DNA of 64,000 nucleotides, taken from the NCBI RefSeq assembly GCF_001592735.1, contig NZ_LUKE01000001.1:1771018-1835017 (forward strand), read 5' to 3'. Made by a program: the position numbers and the translations under genes. Each line of letters begins with the position of its first letter. Position 1 is the first letter of the stretch. Below, in pieces: positions 7,638 to 16,844 of the stretch. Source of the stretch: Bdellovibrio bacteriovorus. GTDB lineage: Bacteria > Bdellovibrionota > Bdellovibrionia > Bdellovibrionales > Bdellovibrionaceae. The notes under the pieces were generated by a model. That model did no database searches. It worked only from the letters and a program-made list of their open reading frames with translations, and had not been told where the DNA came from.

Positions 7638-10041
7638 TATCCCGGAGTTTCGAAGTTTCGGCAAACATCAATTTCTTACTTAATTTTGGCTTGTCCTTCG
7701 AAGAGGTTTCGCCCGTTTCTTGACGATAACGGTCGGGTCCTAGGATCATTTCCAGCAACTTTTTATCAGGGCCTTGACTGTCTTGTCGTGGCTCGGGTCT
7801 TAAACGGTGCTTTTCTGCCTTCTGCTGTTTTTCGAACTGACCTTTTTCTTCTTTGCGAGAGTCATGGAAGAATTTTGATTTCTGTCCCGGAGCCATTTTT
7901 GGTGGTTCCCGTTTTTCAAATCGTTTTGGACCTTTATCTTTGCGATCGTCTTCACGACGTCCACCTTTACGGCGATCACCACCGCGACGACGATCTTCCA
8001 AGATCTCTTCTTCTTCGCGTGATTTCTTACCTTTTGAATGCAGTTTCTTTAAATATCTTTCGGCATTTCTTTGCGCCGATGTGGTCTTATCGTCCTCATC
8101 TTCGTCCATCCCTTTTTCAAGGTCTGCGCCGGCTAAGGCAAAGTTGATTTGTCCTAGCTCAGGATCAGCGGCGACGATTTGGATTTTAACTGTGTCCCCG
8201 ATGGCATAAGTGAATCCTGAACGTTTAGCGACCAGACGCAGATTTTCTTCATCGTATTCAAAGTATTCTTTGCCCAAATCATCCACGCGAACCAAGCCAT
8301 CGATGTCGTATTCGCGCAATAAAACGAAAATACCAAACTTAGCCACAGAACTGATCATGCCTTCAAATTCTTGACCCACAAAACGTTGGGCAAATCGGGC
8401 TTTTTTTATGGATTGAACTTGGCGTTCGGCTTTAACGGATCTTTGCTCTGCTGCGGATAAAATAGTTCCCGCGGAAGAAAGATCGTCTTCAGTCATAAGA
8501 CGGTACTGCGAATTTTTCATCACTTGAGTTTTAATCAGGCGATGCACGATTAAATCCGGGTAACGGCGAATGGGTGAGGTGAAATGAGTGTAGTACTCAA
8601 AACCCAAACCAAAGTGACCGACGTTGTTCATGCTGTATTTGGCCTGACTCATAGATCTTAAAGTTAAGATATTTAAGATTTGCGCTTCGGGCCTTCCTTC
8701 AAACTCTTCCAAAGCTTTGGTTAAACGCTTTTGCAGTTTGCCTTGGTTGAGTTTGGTGGTCCCACCAAAGTTAGCCAAATATTTTTCTAAAATACGGATG
8801 GCCTGTTCGTTTGGCGGTTCATGGATACGATAAAGTGCGGGGATATTTTTGCCATGAAGGAACTTTGCCACGGCAACATTGGCCGCCAACATCATTTCTT
8901 CAATCAAACGGTGAGAGAAAAGTCGTTCTGATCTTTGGATGTCCACGGGAACACCGGCGCCATCGATAACAAGTTCCGTATCGGGGATTTCGAGATCCAA
9001 AGAGCCTTCCTTAAAGCGTTTCGCCATCAGGATCTTAGCTAAATCTGATAAACGAAGGATGGCATCTTTCACATGCGCAAATTTAGGAACGTCATTGCCG
9101 TCGATCACCTCTTGGGCCTCGCCGTAAGTGACGCGTGCTTTACTTTCCATCACGGCTTCATAGAAATCAGAGCGTTTCATTTCGCCGGTATAATCAAAAA
9201 GCATTTCCGCCACCAAACAAAGGCGGGGAACATGAGGATTTAATGAGCACAGGCCATTACTCAAAACCTCCGGCAGCATCGGAACGACATAATTAGGGAA
9301 ATACACCGATGTTCCGCGCTCGTAAGCATCCCGATCAATCGCAGAGCCCACACGAACATAGTGGCTGACGTCAGCAATTGCGACATATAATAAGAAGCCT
9401 TCATCTGTCGTTTCAACATAAACGGCGTCGTCAAAGTCTTTCGCGGTCGCCCCGTCAATGGTGATAAGAGACATGTCGCGCAAGTCTTTACGTCCCTTAA
9501 AGTCTTTTTCGTCAGGCGTTTCAGTAAAGTGCGCAGCCTCATCAAGCGCTGCTTTTGAAAACTCTAAAGGAATATTATTAGATCGGATGACGCGCTTGAT
9601 GTCCGTTAAAGGATCTAAAGCATCGCCGATGATTTCGGTGACCTTGCCTGAAAAAGATTTTCCTTCGTCGGGATAGGATAGGATTTGCGCGGCCACCAAT
9701 TCTTTGTCTTTGGCGTTCATCGAGTCTTCGGTTTTGATCTTAAGATCTTGCCCCCAGCCTTTTCCTTCGTCGCGAATAAGGCCGGTGTGTTCGTTCATCT
9801 TAAAGAAGCGGCCGACAACGGTGCGAGTGCCCCTTTCAAGAACTTTGATAATTTCGCCGCGAAAGCGTTCGCCACCTTTTTCCGGAAAGACTTCAATCAT
9901 GACTTTATCATTGGTCATGATGCCTTCCATCGAGTTGCGAGGAATATAGACGTCAGGATGATCCATTTTTTCTGGGATAAAAAATCCGAAGCCGTCAGGG
10001 TGTCGTTTGATAGTGCCGTTCAGGAGTTTCTTTTTTTGCAT
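7486..10041 (-). CDS. rnr: Ribonuclease R (3'-5' exoribonuclease)
   Basis: An 851-aa RNase II-superfamily enzyme that degrades structured RNA from the 3' end. Cold-shock-like domains occupy the first 170 residues. The RNB domain begins near residue 190 and shows the catalytic aspartates in 'IDGATAKDFDDAV' (Asp196, Asp202, Asp204, Asp205). An S1 domain lies around residues 565-650. The last 180 residues are a highly charged Lys/Arg/Glu/Asp tail typical of RNase R. The ATG at 10041 begins 'MQKKKLLNGTIKRHPDGFGF'. The tail overlaps the UbiB-like gene, which reads a different frame of the same DNA. Confidence 0.95.
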   Translation of the reverse strand: MQKKKLLNGTIKRHPDGFGFFIPEKMDHPDVYIPRNSMEGIMTNDKVMIEVFPEKGGERFRGEIIKVLERGTRTVVGRFFKMNEHTGLIRDEGKGWGQDLKIKTEDSMNAKDKELVAAQILSYPDEGKSFSGKVTEIIGDALDPLTDIKRVIRSNNIPLEFSKAALDEAAHFTETPDEKDFKGRKDLRDMSLITIDGATAKDFDDAVYVETTDEGFLLYVAIADVSHYVRVGSAIDRDAYERGTSVYFPNYVVPMLPEVLSNGLCSLNPHVPRLCLVAEMLFDYTGEMKRSDFYEAVMESKARVTYGEAQEVIDGNDVPKFAHVKDAILRLSDLAKILMAKRFKEGSLDLEIPDTELVIDGAGVPVDIQRSERLFSHRLIEEMMLAANVAVAKFLHGKNIPALYRIHEPPNEQAIRILEKYLANFGGTTKLNQGKLQKRLTKALEEFEGRPEAQILNILTLRSMSQAKYSMNNVGHFGLGFEYYTHFTSPIRRYPDLIVHRLIKTQVMKNSQYRLMTEDDLSSAGTILSAAEQRSVKAERQVQSIKKARFAQRFVGQEFEGMISSVAKFGIFVLLREYDIDGLVRVDDLGKEYFEYDEENLRLVAKRSGFTYAIGDTVKIQIVAADPELGQINFALAGADLEKGMDEDEDDKTTSAQRNAERYLKKLHSKGKKSREEEEILEDRRRGGDRRKGGRREDDRKDKGPKRFEKREPPKMAPGQKSKFFHDSRKEEKGQFEKQQKAEKHRLRPEPRQDSQGPDKKLLEMILGPDRYRQETGETSSKDKPKLSKKLMFAETSKLRDNDDNSERNSDSLKDRDSDRQNAKKRGKTANNRGSVRKARVSSNRGKGKAR

Positions 10042-10694
10042 TTTCTAGATGAAGTCCTTATATATGCGAGCGTAACACAACTCGAAAGAGGAAGAAGAAT
10101 TATCTTGTCTGTGATCCTTGCGGATTTATTTGCGAGGAGTGTTGCGAAGTTGATTGTTAGATTATTGATAAGAGATTTTTTGATTTAATTTTGTCCGCAT
10201 GTAGGGTTGTTTGATCTGTCTTTGTATTTAATCTGATCTCAAAAGGCTGGGCGAAGGTCTAGTTTATGACGAAACGCACAGTTATGATCTAGTGCGCCAA
10301 CTCTATTTTGAAATTTCGCGTCAATTTCACTTTCCACGATCTTTTCACATGTTTTTTTATCTGAACCAAAGATCTTTTTAGCAAAAATACGGCGAAGACA
10401 AAAAGTCACGCTTCAAACAAAACCCGCACTAGCAAAGGGTTTCAAGGACGTCGCAAAAAAGCTGCTAGCCTAAGATGCATGTTTCGTAAGGTTCTAACTT
10501 CAACTGTTGTTTTGGTGCAACAAAAATATTTTTTGGTTATCAACATGAGGGGGGCCTCGCGCTTGATGAAATTTTTGTTGTTGATCTTGTTGAACGTCCT
10601 CATTAGCATTTTTTATGTAAACAAATTAGTAAAGTTACGAAAGTTACGACTTTTACAAAGTAATACGATTGCAACGAAACGAAAGGATGCAACT
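10042..10694. other. 650-base gene-free region between divergent rnr and an outer-membrane gene
   Basis: An open frame from 10479 runs into the outer-membrane gene, but its first 72 codons look non-coding and the signal peptide and ribosome site mark 10695 as the true start. No tRNA or clear RNA family is seen. A poor promoter candidate (TTGAAC at 10590, TATGTA at 10614) exists. The length suggests a long regulated leader or an unrecognised small RNA. Confidence 0.45.
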
Positions 10695-11783
10695 ATGAAT
10701 AAACTTTTAGTATTAGCAGCTTTGACTGTAGCAGCAGCTCCAGCGATGGCTTCTAAAGCTCGTTTGACAGCATTGGGTAACGCGAATCATTTGATCGACA
10801 CTCAAACTGTTTTCACTAACGCAGCGGACATCAACTACCTTGGTGACTACGCGACTATCGAGTTCGGCTCTAACGCGAACAACTCTGGTTCTGGCGTAAC
10901 TACTCCACGCGCAGAAGGCGGTTTCACTCGCACTTCTTCTATGGGTAAATGGGGTGCTTACCTTGGTCGTCAAAGCTCAACTGTTAATGAATTCATCGCT
11001 GGCGTGAACGCAGCTCCAACAAATGCAGGTCTATTGACTGAGCAAAATGCTTTGGACCTTATGTACGGAACAGAAATGGCCGGACAAAAATGGGGTTTCG
11101 GAGCTCACTACTCTGCAGCTAAACTTGAGTCAACTTCTCAAGAAGTTAACACTCTAGGTGTTTCTGCGGGTGTTCGTAACGACGTTTGGGATGCTTACCT
11201 ACGTGTTGGTTTGGGTGGCGAATCTAAAGTAAGTGGCGCTTCAGAATTGAAACAAAAAGGTCTTTATGACGTTGGTTTCGGTTACTGGTTAGACACAGTT
11301 TACTTGTCAGCTAAGTACATCACTACAAAAGGTACTTTGTCAGGTAACCCAGTTCTTGGTGGTACTGATCTAGATATCGAGAAAAACGCTTGGTCTGTAA
11401 GCGCTATCGATAACATGAAAGTTGAAGGCGGAAACTTCTTCTACGGTATCTCTTACACTTCTAACGAAGTTAAAAAAGGTAACAACAAAGAAACTACAAC
11501 TGGTCTTCCTTTGATCGCTGGTATGGAAATCGATGCTGCTTCTTGGATGGTTCTACGTGGATCTATCTCTCAAAACGTATTCGTTGGAGAAGTTAAAAAC
11601 GATCCAGGTTCAACTGACAAAATGGCTAACAACACCGTTGTTGCAGCTGGTGCAGGTATCAAATTCGGTAAAATGACTATGGATGCTACTATCTCTGGTT
11701 CAGGAACTACTTCTGGAACAGCTGACGGTACTGTGAACGGCAACAACTTGTTCACACAAGGTTCTTTGACTTACATGTTCTAA
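10695..11783 (+). CDS. Outer-membrane beta-barrel protein (probable abundant OMP)
   Basis: A 362-aa protein starting 'MNKLLVLAALTVAAAPAMA', a clear signal peptide cleaved after 'AMA'. The mature part alternates polar and aromatic residues in short strands and ends '...GSLTYMF', with the C-terminal Phe used by the BAM machinery to recognise outer-membrane barrels. AAAGGA lies seven bases before the ATG. Repeated use of a few codons (GCT, GGT, AAC, TCT) suggests high expression. No specific porin family is recognised, so transport versus structural role is open. Confidence 0.75.
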   Translation: MNKLLVLAALTVAAAPAMASKARLTALGNANHLIDTQTVFTNAADINYLGDYATIEFGSNANNSGSGVTTPRAEGGFTRTSSMGKWGAYLGRQSSTVNEFIAGVNAAPTNAGLLTEQNALDLMYGTEMAGQKWGFGAHYSAAKLESTSQEVNTLGVSAGVRNDVWDAYLRVGLGGESKVSGASELKQKGLYDVGFGYWLDTVYLSAKYITTKGTLSGNPVLGGTDLDIEKNAWSVSAIDNMKVEGGNFFYGISYTSNEVKKGNNKETTTGLPLIAGMEIDAASWMVLRGSISQNVFVGEVKNDPGSTDKMANNTVVAAGAGIKFGKMTMDATISGSGTTSGTADGTVNGNNLFTQGSLTYMF

Positions 11784-11810
11784 TCGAACAAGTAATAAAG
11801 AAACTCGAAA

Positions 11811-11838
11811 AGCCCGGGGTGACCCGGGCTTTTTTTTT
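11811..11838 (+). terminator. Strong rho-independent terminator
   Basis: AGCCCGGG (11811-11818), loop GTGA, CCCGGGCT (11823-11830), then eight T residues. It closes the outer-membrane gene. Confidence 0.92.
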
Positions 11839-11999
11839 GTCTATGCTCATTGTCAAATATCCCTTTTTGAAAACTCAAAAAAAACTCAAAATGCTATTCA
11901 ACTACTAGGAGATATCAAAAACGCAATGTAACTTATGTTTATTGAGCGTGTTTGGTTTAAAGACCAGCACTTGCAGGGAATCGGAATACAAAGGGCACC

Positions 12000-12638
12000 A
12001 TGCAAAAAAACATTCTTCTTGTCGACGATAATGAAGACTTCGCAGCATACTTCATTTCTAAATTTTCATATTTAGGAAAATTAGTTCATACGAAATCTCA
12101 TTCGGACGCGACCCAACTTATTAAAGAAAATCCGTGGGATTTAGTTTTCTTAGATCATACGTTAGATAATGACAAAACTTGTTTCGATCTTATTCCCTTG
12201 GTTCGCACCTCCCATCCCCGCAGTCATGTTTTAATCGTCACAGGTAACGCGGATAAGGCCATGGCGATTCGTGCCGCTAATTCCGGGGTCAGTGGCTTCC
12301 TAGAAAAACCTATCTTAGAAGACGAGCTTACGCGCCGTTTGCAAGAAATCGGTTGGTTTGACTCAAGATTTCATCTTGATGATAAAAGTCGTGAGCTCTT
12401 TGTGGGGGATAAAGTCTATCATCTCACTCAAGTAGAATACGTTGTTTTAAGACGACTTTTAGATCGCAAAAATCAGCTAGTGACTCGCGCTGACTTAGAA
12501 CAAGATATTTGGAATGGCCGTCATGTGGCGAAGAATGCTTTAGATACCCATCTGTATAATCTGAAGAAGAAGATTCCTGAACTTAAGAATTGTCTGTCTT
12601 CCGTGCACGGCACGGGCTATCTTTTAAAAGTTCAATAA
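12000..12638 (+). CDS. OmpR/PhoB-type response regulator (orphan)
   Basis: A 212-aa two-domain regulator. The receiver holds the acidic pair Asp9-Asp10, phosphorylation site Asp52 in 'LVFLDHTL', Thr81 and Lys103 ('LEKP'). The C-terminal half is a winged helix of the PhoB class, ending 'LDTHLYNLKKKI...VHGTGYLL'. All receiver key residues are present, so phosphorylation is expected. No histidine kinase is adjacent on either side, so its partner is encoded elsewhere. The gene converges tail to tail with a small secreted-protein gene without a visible terminator. Confidence 0.92.
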   Translation: MQKNILLVDDNEDFAAYFISKFSYLGKLVHTKSHSDATQLIKENPWDLVFLDHTLDNDKTCFDLIPLVRTSHPRSHVLIVTGNADKAMAIRAANSGVSGFLEKPILEDELTRRLQEIGWFDSRFHLDDKSRELFVGDKVYHLTQVEYVVLRRLLDRKNQLVTRADLEQDIWNGRHVAKNALDTHLYNLKKKIPELKNCLSSVHGTGYLLKVQ

Positions 12639-12809
12639 TTAGCGAGTAGCAGCTTGCGTGTTTGAAGTTGCAGCCTTCACCGTTTTAACAACGGGGTTGG
12701 TGTTAGCAAACATGCTGTTGCGGTCTTTGTGTGGGCAGTATGTACCAGCCATTGAAGTGCTTGCTACTACTGTGATCAAAGCTGCGATTGTGATTTTTGC
12801 GAATGTCAT
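12639..12809 (-). CDS. Small secreted protein, unknown
   Basis: A 56-aa product: signal peptide 'MTFAKITIAALITVVASTSMA' region cleaved after 'SMA', leaving about 35 mature residues with one Cys ('GTYCPHKDRN'). The ATG at 12809 is chosen because AAGGAG sits six bases upstream; an ATG at 12824 would overlap that site. Its stop lies next to the stop of the response regulator. No family is recognised. Confidence 0.65.
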   Translation of the reverse strand: MTFAKITIAALITVVASTSMAGTYCPHKDRNSMFANTNPVVKTVKAATSNTQAATR

Positions 12810-12914
12810 TTTGAACTCCTTCATAACAAGCGGTATACATAACCCTAATGCGAAGCTTGTGCCAGGCAGGCTGTTTCTTCTTGAGAATCAGTCATCCAGC
12901 CTTCAATAACTTAG

Positions 12915-12990
12915 CAAGGTCTCTTCTCACGCTGAGACAGCGGTGACCAAGAGTGCCGGACAGCGCGCGCACCTGTTAGAGGATTAACAC
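12915..12990 (+). other. Structured leader upstream of rhtA
   Basis: CGCTG at 12930-12934 and CAGCG at 12938-12942 form a 5-bp stem inside a GGTC (12918-12921) / GACC (12945-12948) pair. It lies 45-70 bases before the rhtA start. It does not match a riboswitch class I know; it could be an operator or attenuator. Confidence 0.3.
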
Positions 12991-13836
12991 ATGCTCAGAT
13001 CAGTCTTGCTTTTGCTTCTTGCGATGTTCTCAATTCAATACGGAGCTTCTTTAGCAAAGCAACTTTTCCCAGTCTTAGGGGCGGCGGGAACCACAACATT
13101 GCGGGTTTTGTTTTCCGCGATCGTGTTAACCGTGATGGCTCGCCCTTGGAAAACCAAAATCCCTATAAAAAGCTGGCAAGTCATCGCGCTGTATGGATTA
13201 AGCCTAGGAAGCATGAATTTGCTCTTCTATATGGCGCTTCAAAAAATTCCGTTGGGTATTGCCGTGGCTTTAGAGTTTGTGGGCCCTTTGGGTGTATCCC
13301 TTTATTATTCACGAAAAAAAATCGATCTGTTATGGATTGGTTTGGCCTTGCTGGGAATCATCGTACTGATTCCGTTTGATATGACTTCGGCGCATGCTTT
13401 GAATTTAAAAGGAATTGCTTTGGCTTTGGCGGCAGGATTTTTCTGGGGATTGTATATCATCTTCGGTCGTAAAGCCGCACAGGCCGGGCCCGGGTTGACT
13501 GTGACCGCTTGGGGTATGTGGTTTGCGGTGTTAGCCGTTACGCCTTGGGGAGTATCTTGGGACAGCGAGAAAATATCCAACATCAGTTTATGGCCGGTCG
13601 CTTTGGCTGTGGCCTTGCTTTCAAGTACGATCCCTTATGCTTTAGAAATGCAGGCACTTAAAAAAATCCCTGCGAAAACATTTGGCGTGATGATGAGTAT
13701 GGAGCCTGCGATCGCAACTTTAATTGGATTTATATTTTTACAAGAGATGTTAACAGGTCTGCAGTGGGTGGCGGTAGCGAGTGTCGCTATTGCGAGCGCA
13801 GGGAGCGCTCGCAGCAGTCAGCAAAATTCGAAATAG
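12991..13836 (+). CDS. rhtA: RhtA-like amino-acid exporter (EamA/DMT family)
   Basis: A 281-aa inner-membrane protein with about ten transmembrane helices in two EamA repeats. It resembles the E. coli threonine/homoserine exporter RhtA closely in characteristic stretches: 'IQYGASLAKQLFP', 'IPLGIAVALEFVGPL', 'LSSTIPYALEMQALKKIP' and 'FGVMMSMEPAIA'. GAGG precedes the ATG by eight bases. The likely role is efflux of threonine, homoserine or other amino acids, which would suit an organism digesting protein-rich prey, though the substrate is inferred. Confidence 0.88.
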   Translation: MLRSVLLLLLAMFSIQYGASLAKQLFPVLGAAGTTTLRVLFSAIVLTVMARPWKTKIPIKSWQVIALYGLSLGSMNLLFYMALQKIPLGIAVALEFVGPLGVSLYYSRKKIDLLWIGLALLGIIVLIPFDMTSAHALNLKGIALALAAGFFWGLYIIFGRKAAQAGPGLTVTAWGMWFAVLAVTPWGVSWDSEKISNISLWPVALAVALLSSTIPYALEMQALKKIPAKTFGVMMSMEPAIATLIGFIFLQEMLTGLQWVAVASVAIASAGSARSSQQNSK

Positions 13837-13839
13837 AAA

Positions 13840-14913
13840 CTATTTGGTTTCTTCTTTTTTTTCTGTCGTATCGAAATAGTCAGGAGCCACGAAATCCACA
13901 GTGAATGGATATTTGTAGGACTTGTAAGCTCCCAATTTGGGTTTACCCGCGGAACGGTAAGCTTCGTCCCACAGGTTTGCTAACAACAAAGAACCACGCG
14001 CCATTTGTTCAACGATCATCGGACTCATTTTTTTGAAAGCTTCGCTTGCCGGTTTTCTTTCGGCGGGCGTTTTAATATCCATGCCGCGTTCTTTAACCAA
14101 AGTAGATTTTTTTGTGATCGGATCGAGCTTTAAGATCTTGGGGATTTCTTTATTAGAAATCACGCTAAGAACTTTCATTTTTTCGATCGTGGTTTTTGGC
14201 TTTAAGAACTCGGGATTTTTCATGGAACGTGCTTTTTTCAAGATCAAAGCCTCAAGATCTCCATCAAAGCGTCCAACCACTTGATCTTCATAATAAGCAT
14301 GAATCCCGCCGTGACCCGTCGCCCAGCCGTCATAATCAGCAGAGGTATGGAAGGGTTGCGCGTTGTCCCCCACGAAGTGTCCCAACAAACCCATAGAGAC
14401 AATCATCTGGTACGCAAGTTTGTTATAAGGAAGATCATTGTTTTGTTCTTCTTTAAAATTTGCGGGAGGTGGTGCCAAGGCAAATTCTTTTTCTAAAGCG
14501 GCCACGATGCGCATGAATTGATCCGCTCGCCACCAAGACGAGCCGAATTCTGTCGGAATGGATTTAATCGTGGTGCCATCGTTTTTAAATTTATCTGGCT
14601 TGCCGGTGAAATCCGCCATCAATTTTTTAAAATCCGTGGGGATGTCTTTGACTTCAAGGCCGATGATTTCAATATCAATAAAATGCGTTGGATTGCCGAA
14701 TTTATTGGCGTCTCCACCAAGGCTTTTCCAATAAAAATCGGGCATGTTGCACAGATGGCCCATCATTTGGGGCTTGTGCTCTAGGTATTCTTTTAAGCCC
14801 GGCTCTTTAACTAAGAAACTGGCGGCACTGCAAATGCTGTGGTGGCCGCGACCGCCCCAAGCCCATACTTGGGAAGCGGAAAACACGATTAATAAACTTA
14901 AAAGACATTTCAT
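13840..14913 (-). CDS. Secreted S1/P1-type zinc nuclease
   Basis: A 357-aa periplasmic or secreted phosphodiesterase. The signal peptide ends 'VWA', giving mature N-terminal Trp19, which in this family itself coordinates zinc. The other ligands occur at P1-nuclease spacing: His24, Asp59, His77 ('HFID'), His179-xxx-Asp183-x5-His189 ('GHFVGDNAQPFH') and His205-xxx-Glu209. S1/P1 enzymes cleave single-stranded DNA and RNA and 3'-nucleotides; a related phospholipase C activity is the alternative. The gene begins 18 bases after the nucleoside permease stop with its own GAGGTG site, so it is last in that operon. Confidence 0.88.
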   Translation of the reverse strand: MKCLLSLLIVFSASQVWAWGGRGHHSICSAASFLVKEPGLKEYLEHKPQMMGHLCNMPDFYWKSLGGDANKFGNPTHFIDIEIIGLEVKDIPTDFKKLMADFTGKPDKFKNDGTTIKSIPTEFGSSWWRADQFMRIVAALEKEFALAPPPANFKEEQNNDLPYNKLAYQMIVSMGLLGHFVGDNAQPFHTSADYDGWATGHGGIHAYYEDQVVGRFDGDLEALILKKARSMKNPEFLKPKTTIEKMKVLSVISNKEIPKILKLDPITKKSTLVKERGMDIKTPAERKPASEAFKKMSPMIVEQMARGSLLLANLWDEAYRSAGKPKLGAYKSYKYPFTVDFVAPDYFDTTEKKEETK

Positions 14914-14931
14914 ACGAACACCTCGTTAATG

Positions 14932-15810
14932 CTAATGCAGCTCTTGTCCCAATGCTTTCGGCGCCTGGCTTTTTCCGATAAAGCCCGCTAAGGCCACAAC
15001 CGTAACAACATAAGGTAAAATTTGAATAAATTGGACAGGGACCTCAAACGATCCGATATGCAAGCCCTGCAAGCGCATTTGCAAAGCATCAACAAACGCA
15101 AAAAATAAACACGCCATCAATGCCGGGATCGGCTTCCATTTACCAAATATCAAGGCCGCTAATGCCATATAACCGCGACCGCTGGTCATCATCGGTGAAT
15201 ACGAAGAGGCTAAGAATAAAGATAAACTTGCGCCACCCCAAGCGGCGATAAAACCACTCAGAGTCACGGCCATCCAACGCACTTTCGCCGGTGACACTCC
15301 ACTGGTCGCTAGCGCTTCAGGATGTTCGCCTGCAAATAAAACCCACAAGCCAGAACGAGTTTTATAAAGCCACCACGCGATCAATCCTACCATGGCGATG
15401 GCCATAATCGTTGGTTCAAACGTGAAGCGATCATCCACCAAAAGCGATGGTGTTGAGCCTGTCGAATTAAACAAGATTTTCGTTAAAAACGGAATCAATC
15501 CCATGACTAAAAGATTGAAAGCCATGCCCGTGATGACCTGCTCTGCTTTAAGAGCAATAACAAAGAAAGCGTAAAGCAAACCAATCATCAAGCCCACGGC
15601 GCCCGCGGCAAACCAACCAGCCCAAGCAGATTCAAAATAGTATCCAACAACTGCACCTGTAAAAGCGCCCATCAACATGAAGCCTTCCAAGGCTAAGTTG
15701 ATAACGCCGGAGCGTTCGCTCATCAATCCACCCATGGCGGCAAAAATCAAAGGAGTCGCTAAACGCAAAGTCGCTAAGGCAAAAGCGGAAACTAAAAGAA
15801 TATATTCCAT
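14932..15810 (-). CDS. Nucleoside ABC transporter permease (second)
   Basis: A 292-aa inner-membrane permease of the BPD_transp_2 (RbsC/NupQ-like) type with about nine helices. Family hallmarks include 'LIFAAMGGLMSERSGVINLALEGFMLMGAF' early on and 'LSGFIAAWGGA' later. It overlaps the upstream permease by one base, so translation is coupled. With the binding protein, ATPase and first permease it forms a complete BMP-class importer whose known relatives carry purine and pyrimidine nucleosides. Confidence 0.9.
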   Translation of the reverse strand: MEYILLVSAFALATLRLATPLIFAAMGGLMSERSGVINLALEGFMLMGAFTGAVVGYYFESAWAGWFAAGAVGLMIGLLYAFFVIALKAEQVITGMAFNLLVMGLIPFLTKILFNSTGSTPSLLVDDRFTFEPTIMAIAMVGLIAWWLYKTRSGLWVLFAGEHPEALATSGVSPAKVRWMAVTLSGFIAAWGGASLSLFLASSYSPMMTSGRGYMALAALIFGKWKPIPALMACLFFAFVDALQMRLQGLHIGSFEVPVQFIQILPYVVTVVALAGFIGKSQAPKALGQELH

Positions 15811-16844
15811 TATTGCTTCTTCCTTTTGTGCTTAATCCAAGCCCAGTATCCTTGGGCAGTCACACCTAAGATGATCAAAGCTTGCAGGATGCGCGAAAAA
15901 TCTCGAGTGATGGTCGTTGTCTCTAAATCAAGGTCGGTCGCTCCCTTATGAAGCGCGCCCATCAAAAACGCCGAAATAATAATTCCCAACGGGTTGTTGT
16001 TCGCCATCAGCGCCACCGCAATCCCGATAAAGCCGTAGTCAGGTGAAAATCCGATACGATATTGTCCGGCGCTACCTAAAACTTCTGAAAGTGCGACGCC
16101 GCCGGCTAAGGCCCCGGCCATGGCCATGGCCATGATCTGCCAACGCTTTTCTGAAATCCCTGCACGATGAGCCGCATCTGGATTTGTTCCCGCGGCCCGC
16201 AACTCATAACCCCAAGAGGTTTTCCACAAGAAAACCCACAACAGCACCGCTGTCACCAAAGCAACCCCCAGTGAGGCATTAGCCGGAGTGTCGGGAAAGA
16301 AGCGCGCAATTAAATCATAATCTTTAAACATGTATTGTGGAGCAACCATGGCTGATTCTGGATTCTGCGAATCTGAACTTGGAATGATGTGCAAAGTAAA
16401 CCAGCTTGCTAAACCGGCGGCGATAAAGTTCATCATGATCGTGATGATGACTTCATGACTGCCGCGATAAGCGCGCAACATGCCGACAATCCAACCCCAA
16501 AAGCCCGAAACTAAGATGGCGGCAAAAAATGCGAACAGGGGAGCCAAAGGAAACGGAACATTCGGAAATAAAACCCCGATAGCCGCCGCAGTCACAACCG
16601 CCATGGTCAGCTGTCCTTCAGCCCCGATATTAAATAATCCCGCATGGAAGGCGATCGCCACGGAAAGACCACAAAACAACAAAGGAGTCGTGTAAGAAAG
16701 CGTAATCCCCAGATCATAAGTTGATCCAAAGGCACTACGAAGTAAAACCATAAAGATATTAATCGGATTTTCACCCGCAAATAAAGTCAGTAACAAAGCC
16801 AGGGTTAGTCCTAAAAGGAAACCGAATATACGTTTCATCGGCAT
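15810..16844 (-). CDS. Nucleoside ABC transporter permease (first)
   Basis: A 344-aa BPD_transp_2 permease (NupP-like). 'LFCGLSVAIAFHAGLFNIGAEGQLTM' and 'NPDAAHRAGISEKRWQIMAMAMAGALAGGVAL' are typical of the permeases paired with BMP binding proteins. It overlaps the ATPase gene by ten bases and the next permease by one, indicating one transcript. It forms half of the membrane channel. Confidence 0.9.
   Translation of the reverse strand: MPMKRIFGFLLGLTLALLLTLFAGENPINIFMVLLRSAFGSTYDLGITLSYTTPLLFCGLSVAIAFHAGLFNIGAEGQLTMAVVTAAAIGVLFPNVPFPLAPLFAFFAAILVSGFWGWIVGMLRAYRGSHEVIITIMMNFIAAGLASWFTLHIIPSSDSQNPESAMVAPQYMFKDYDLIARFFPDTPANASLGVALVTAVLLWVFLWKTSWGYELRAAGTNPDAAHRAGISEKRWQIMAMAMAGALAGGVALSEVLGSAGQYRIGFSPDYGFIGIAVALMANNNPLGIIISAFLMGALHKGATDLDLETTTITRDFSRILQALIILGVTAQGYWAWIKHKRKKQ

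Noticed and set aside
7686-8147. Plus-strand open frames inside rnr (also 7853-8209 and 9685-10188)
   Set aside because: They are antisense shadows of RNase R codons, with no ribosome site, family match or plausible neighbours.
10479-10694. Extension of the outer-membrane gene to an ATG at 10479
   Set aside because: The 72 extra codons precede a perfect signal peptide and ribosome site at 10695 and have no coding character.
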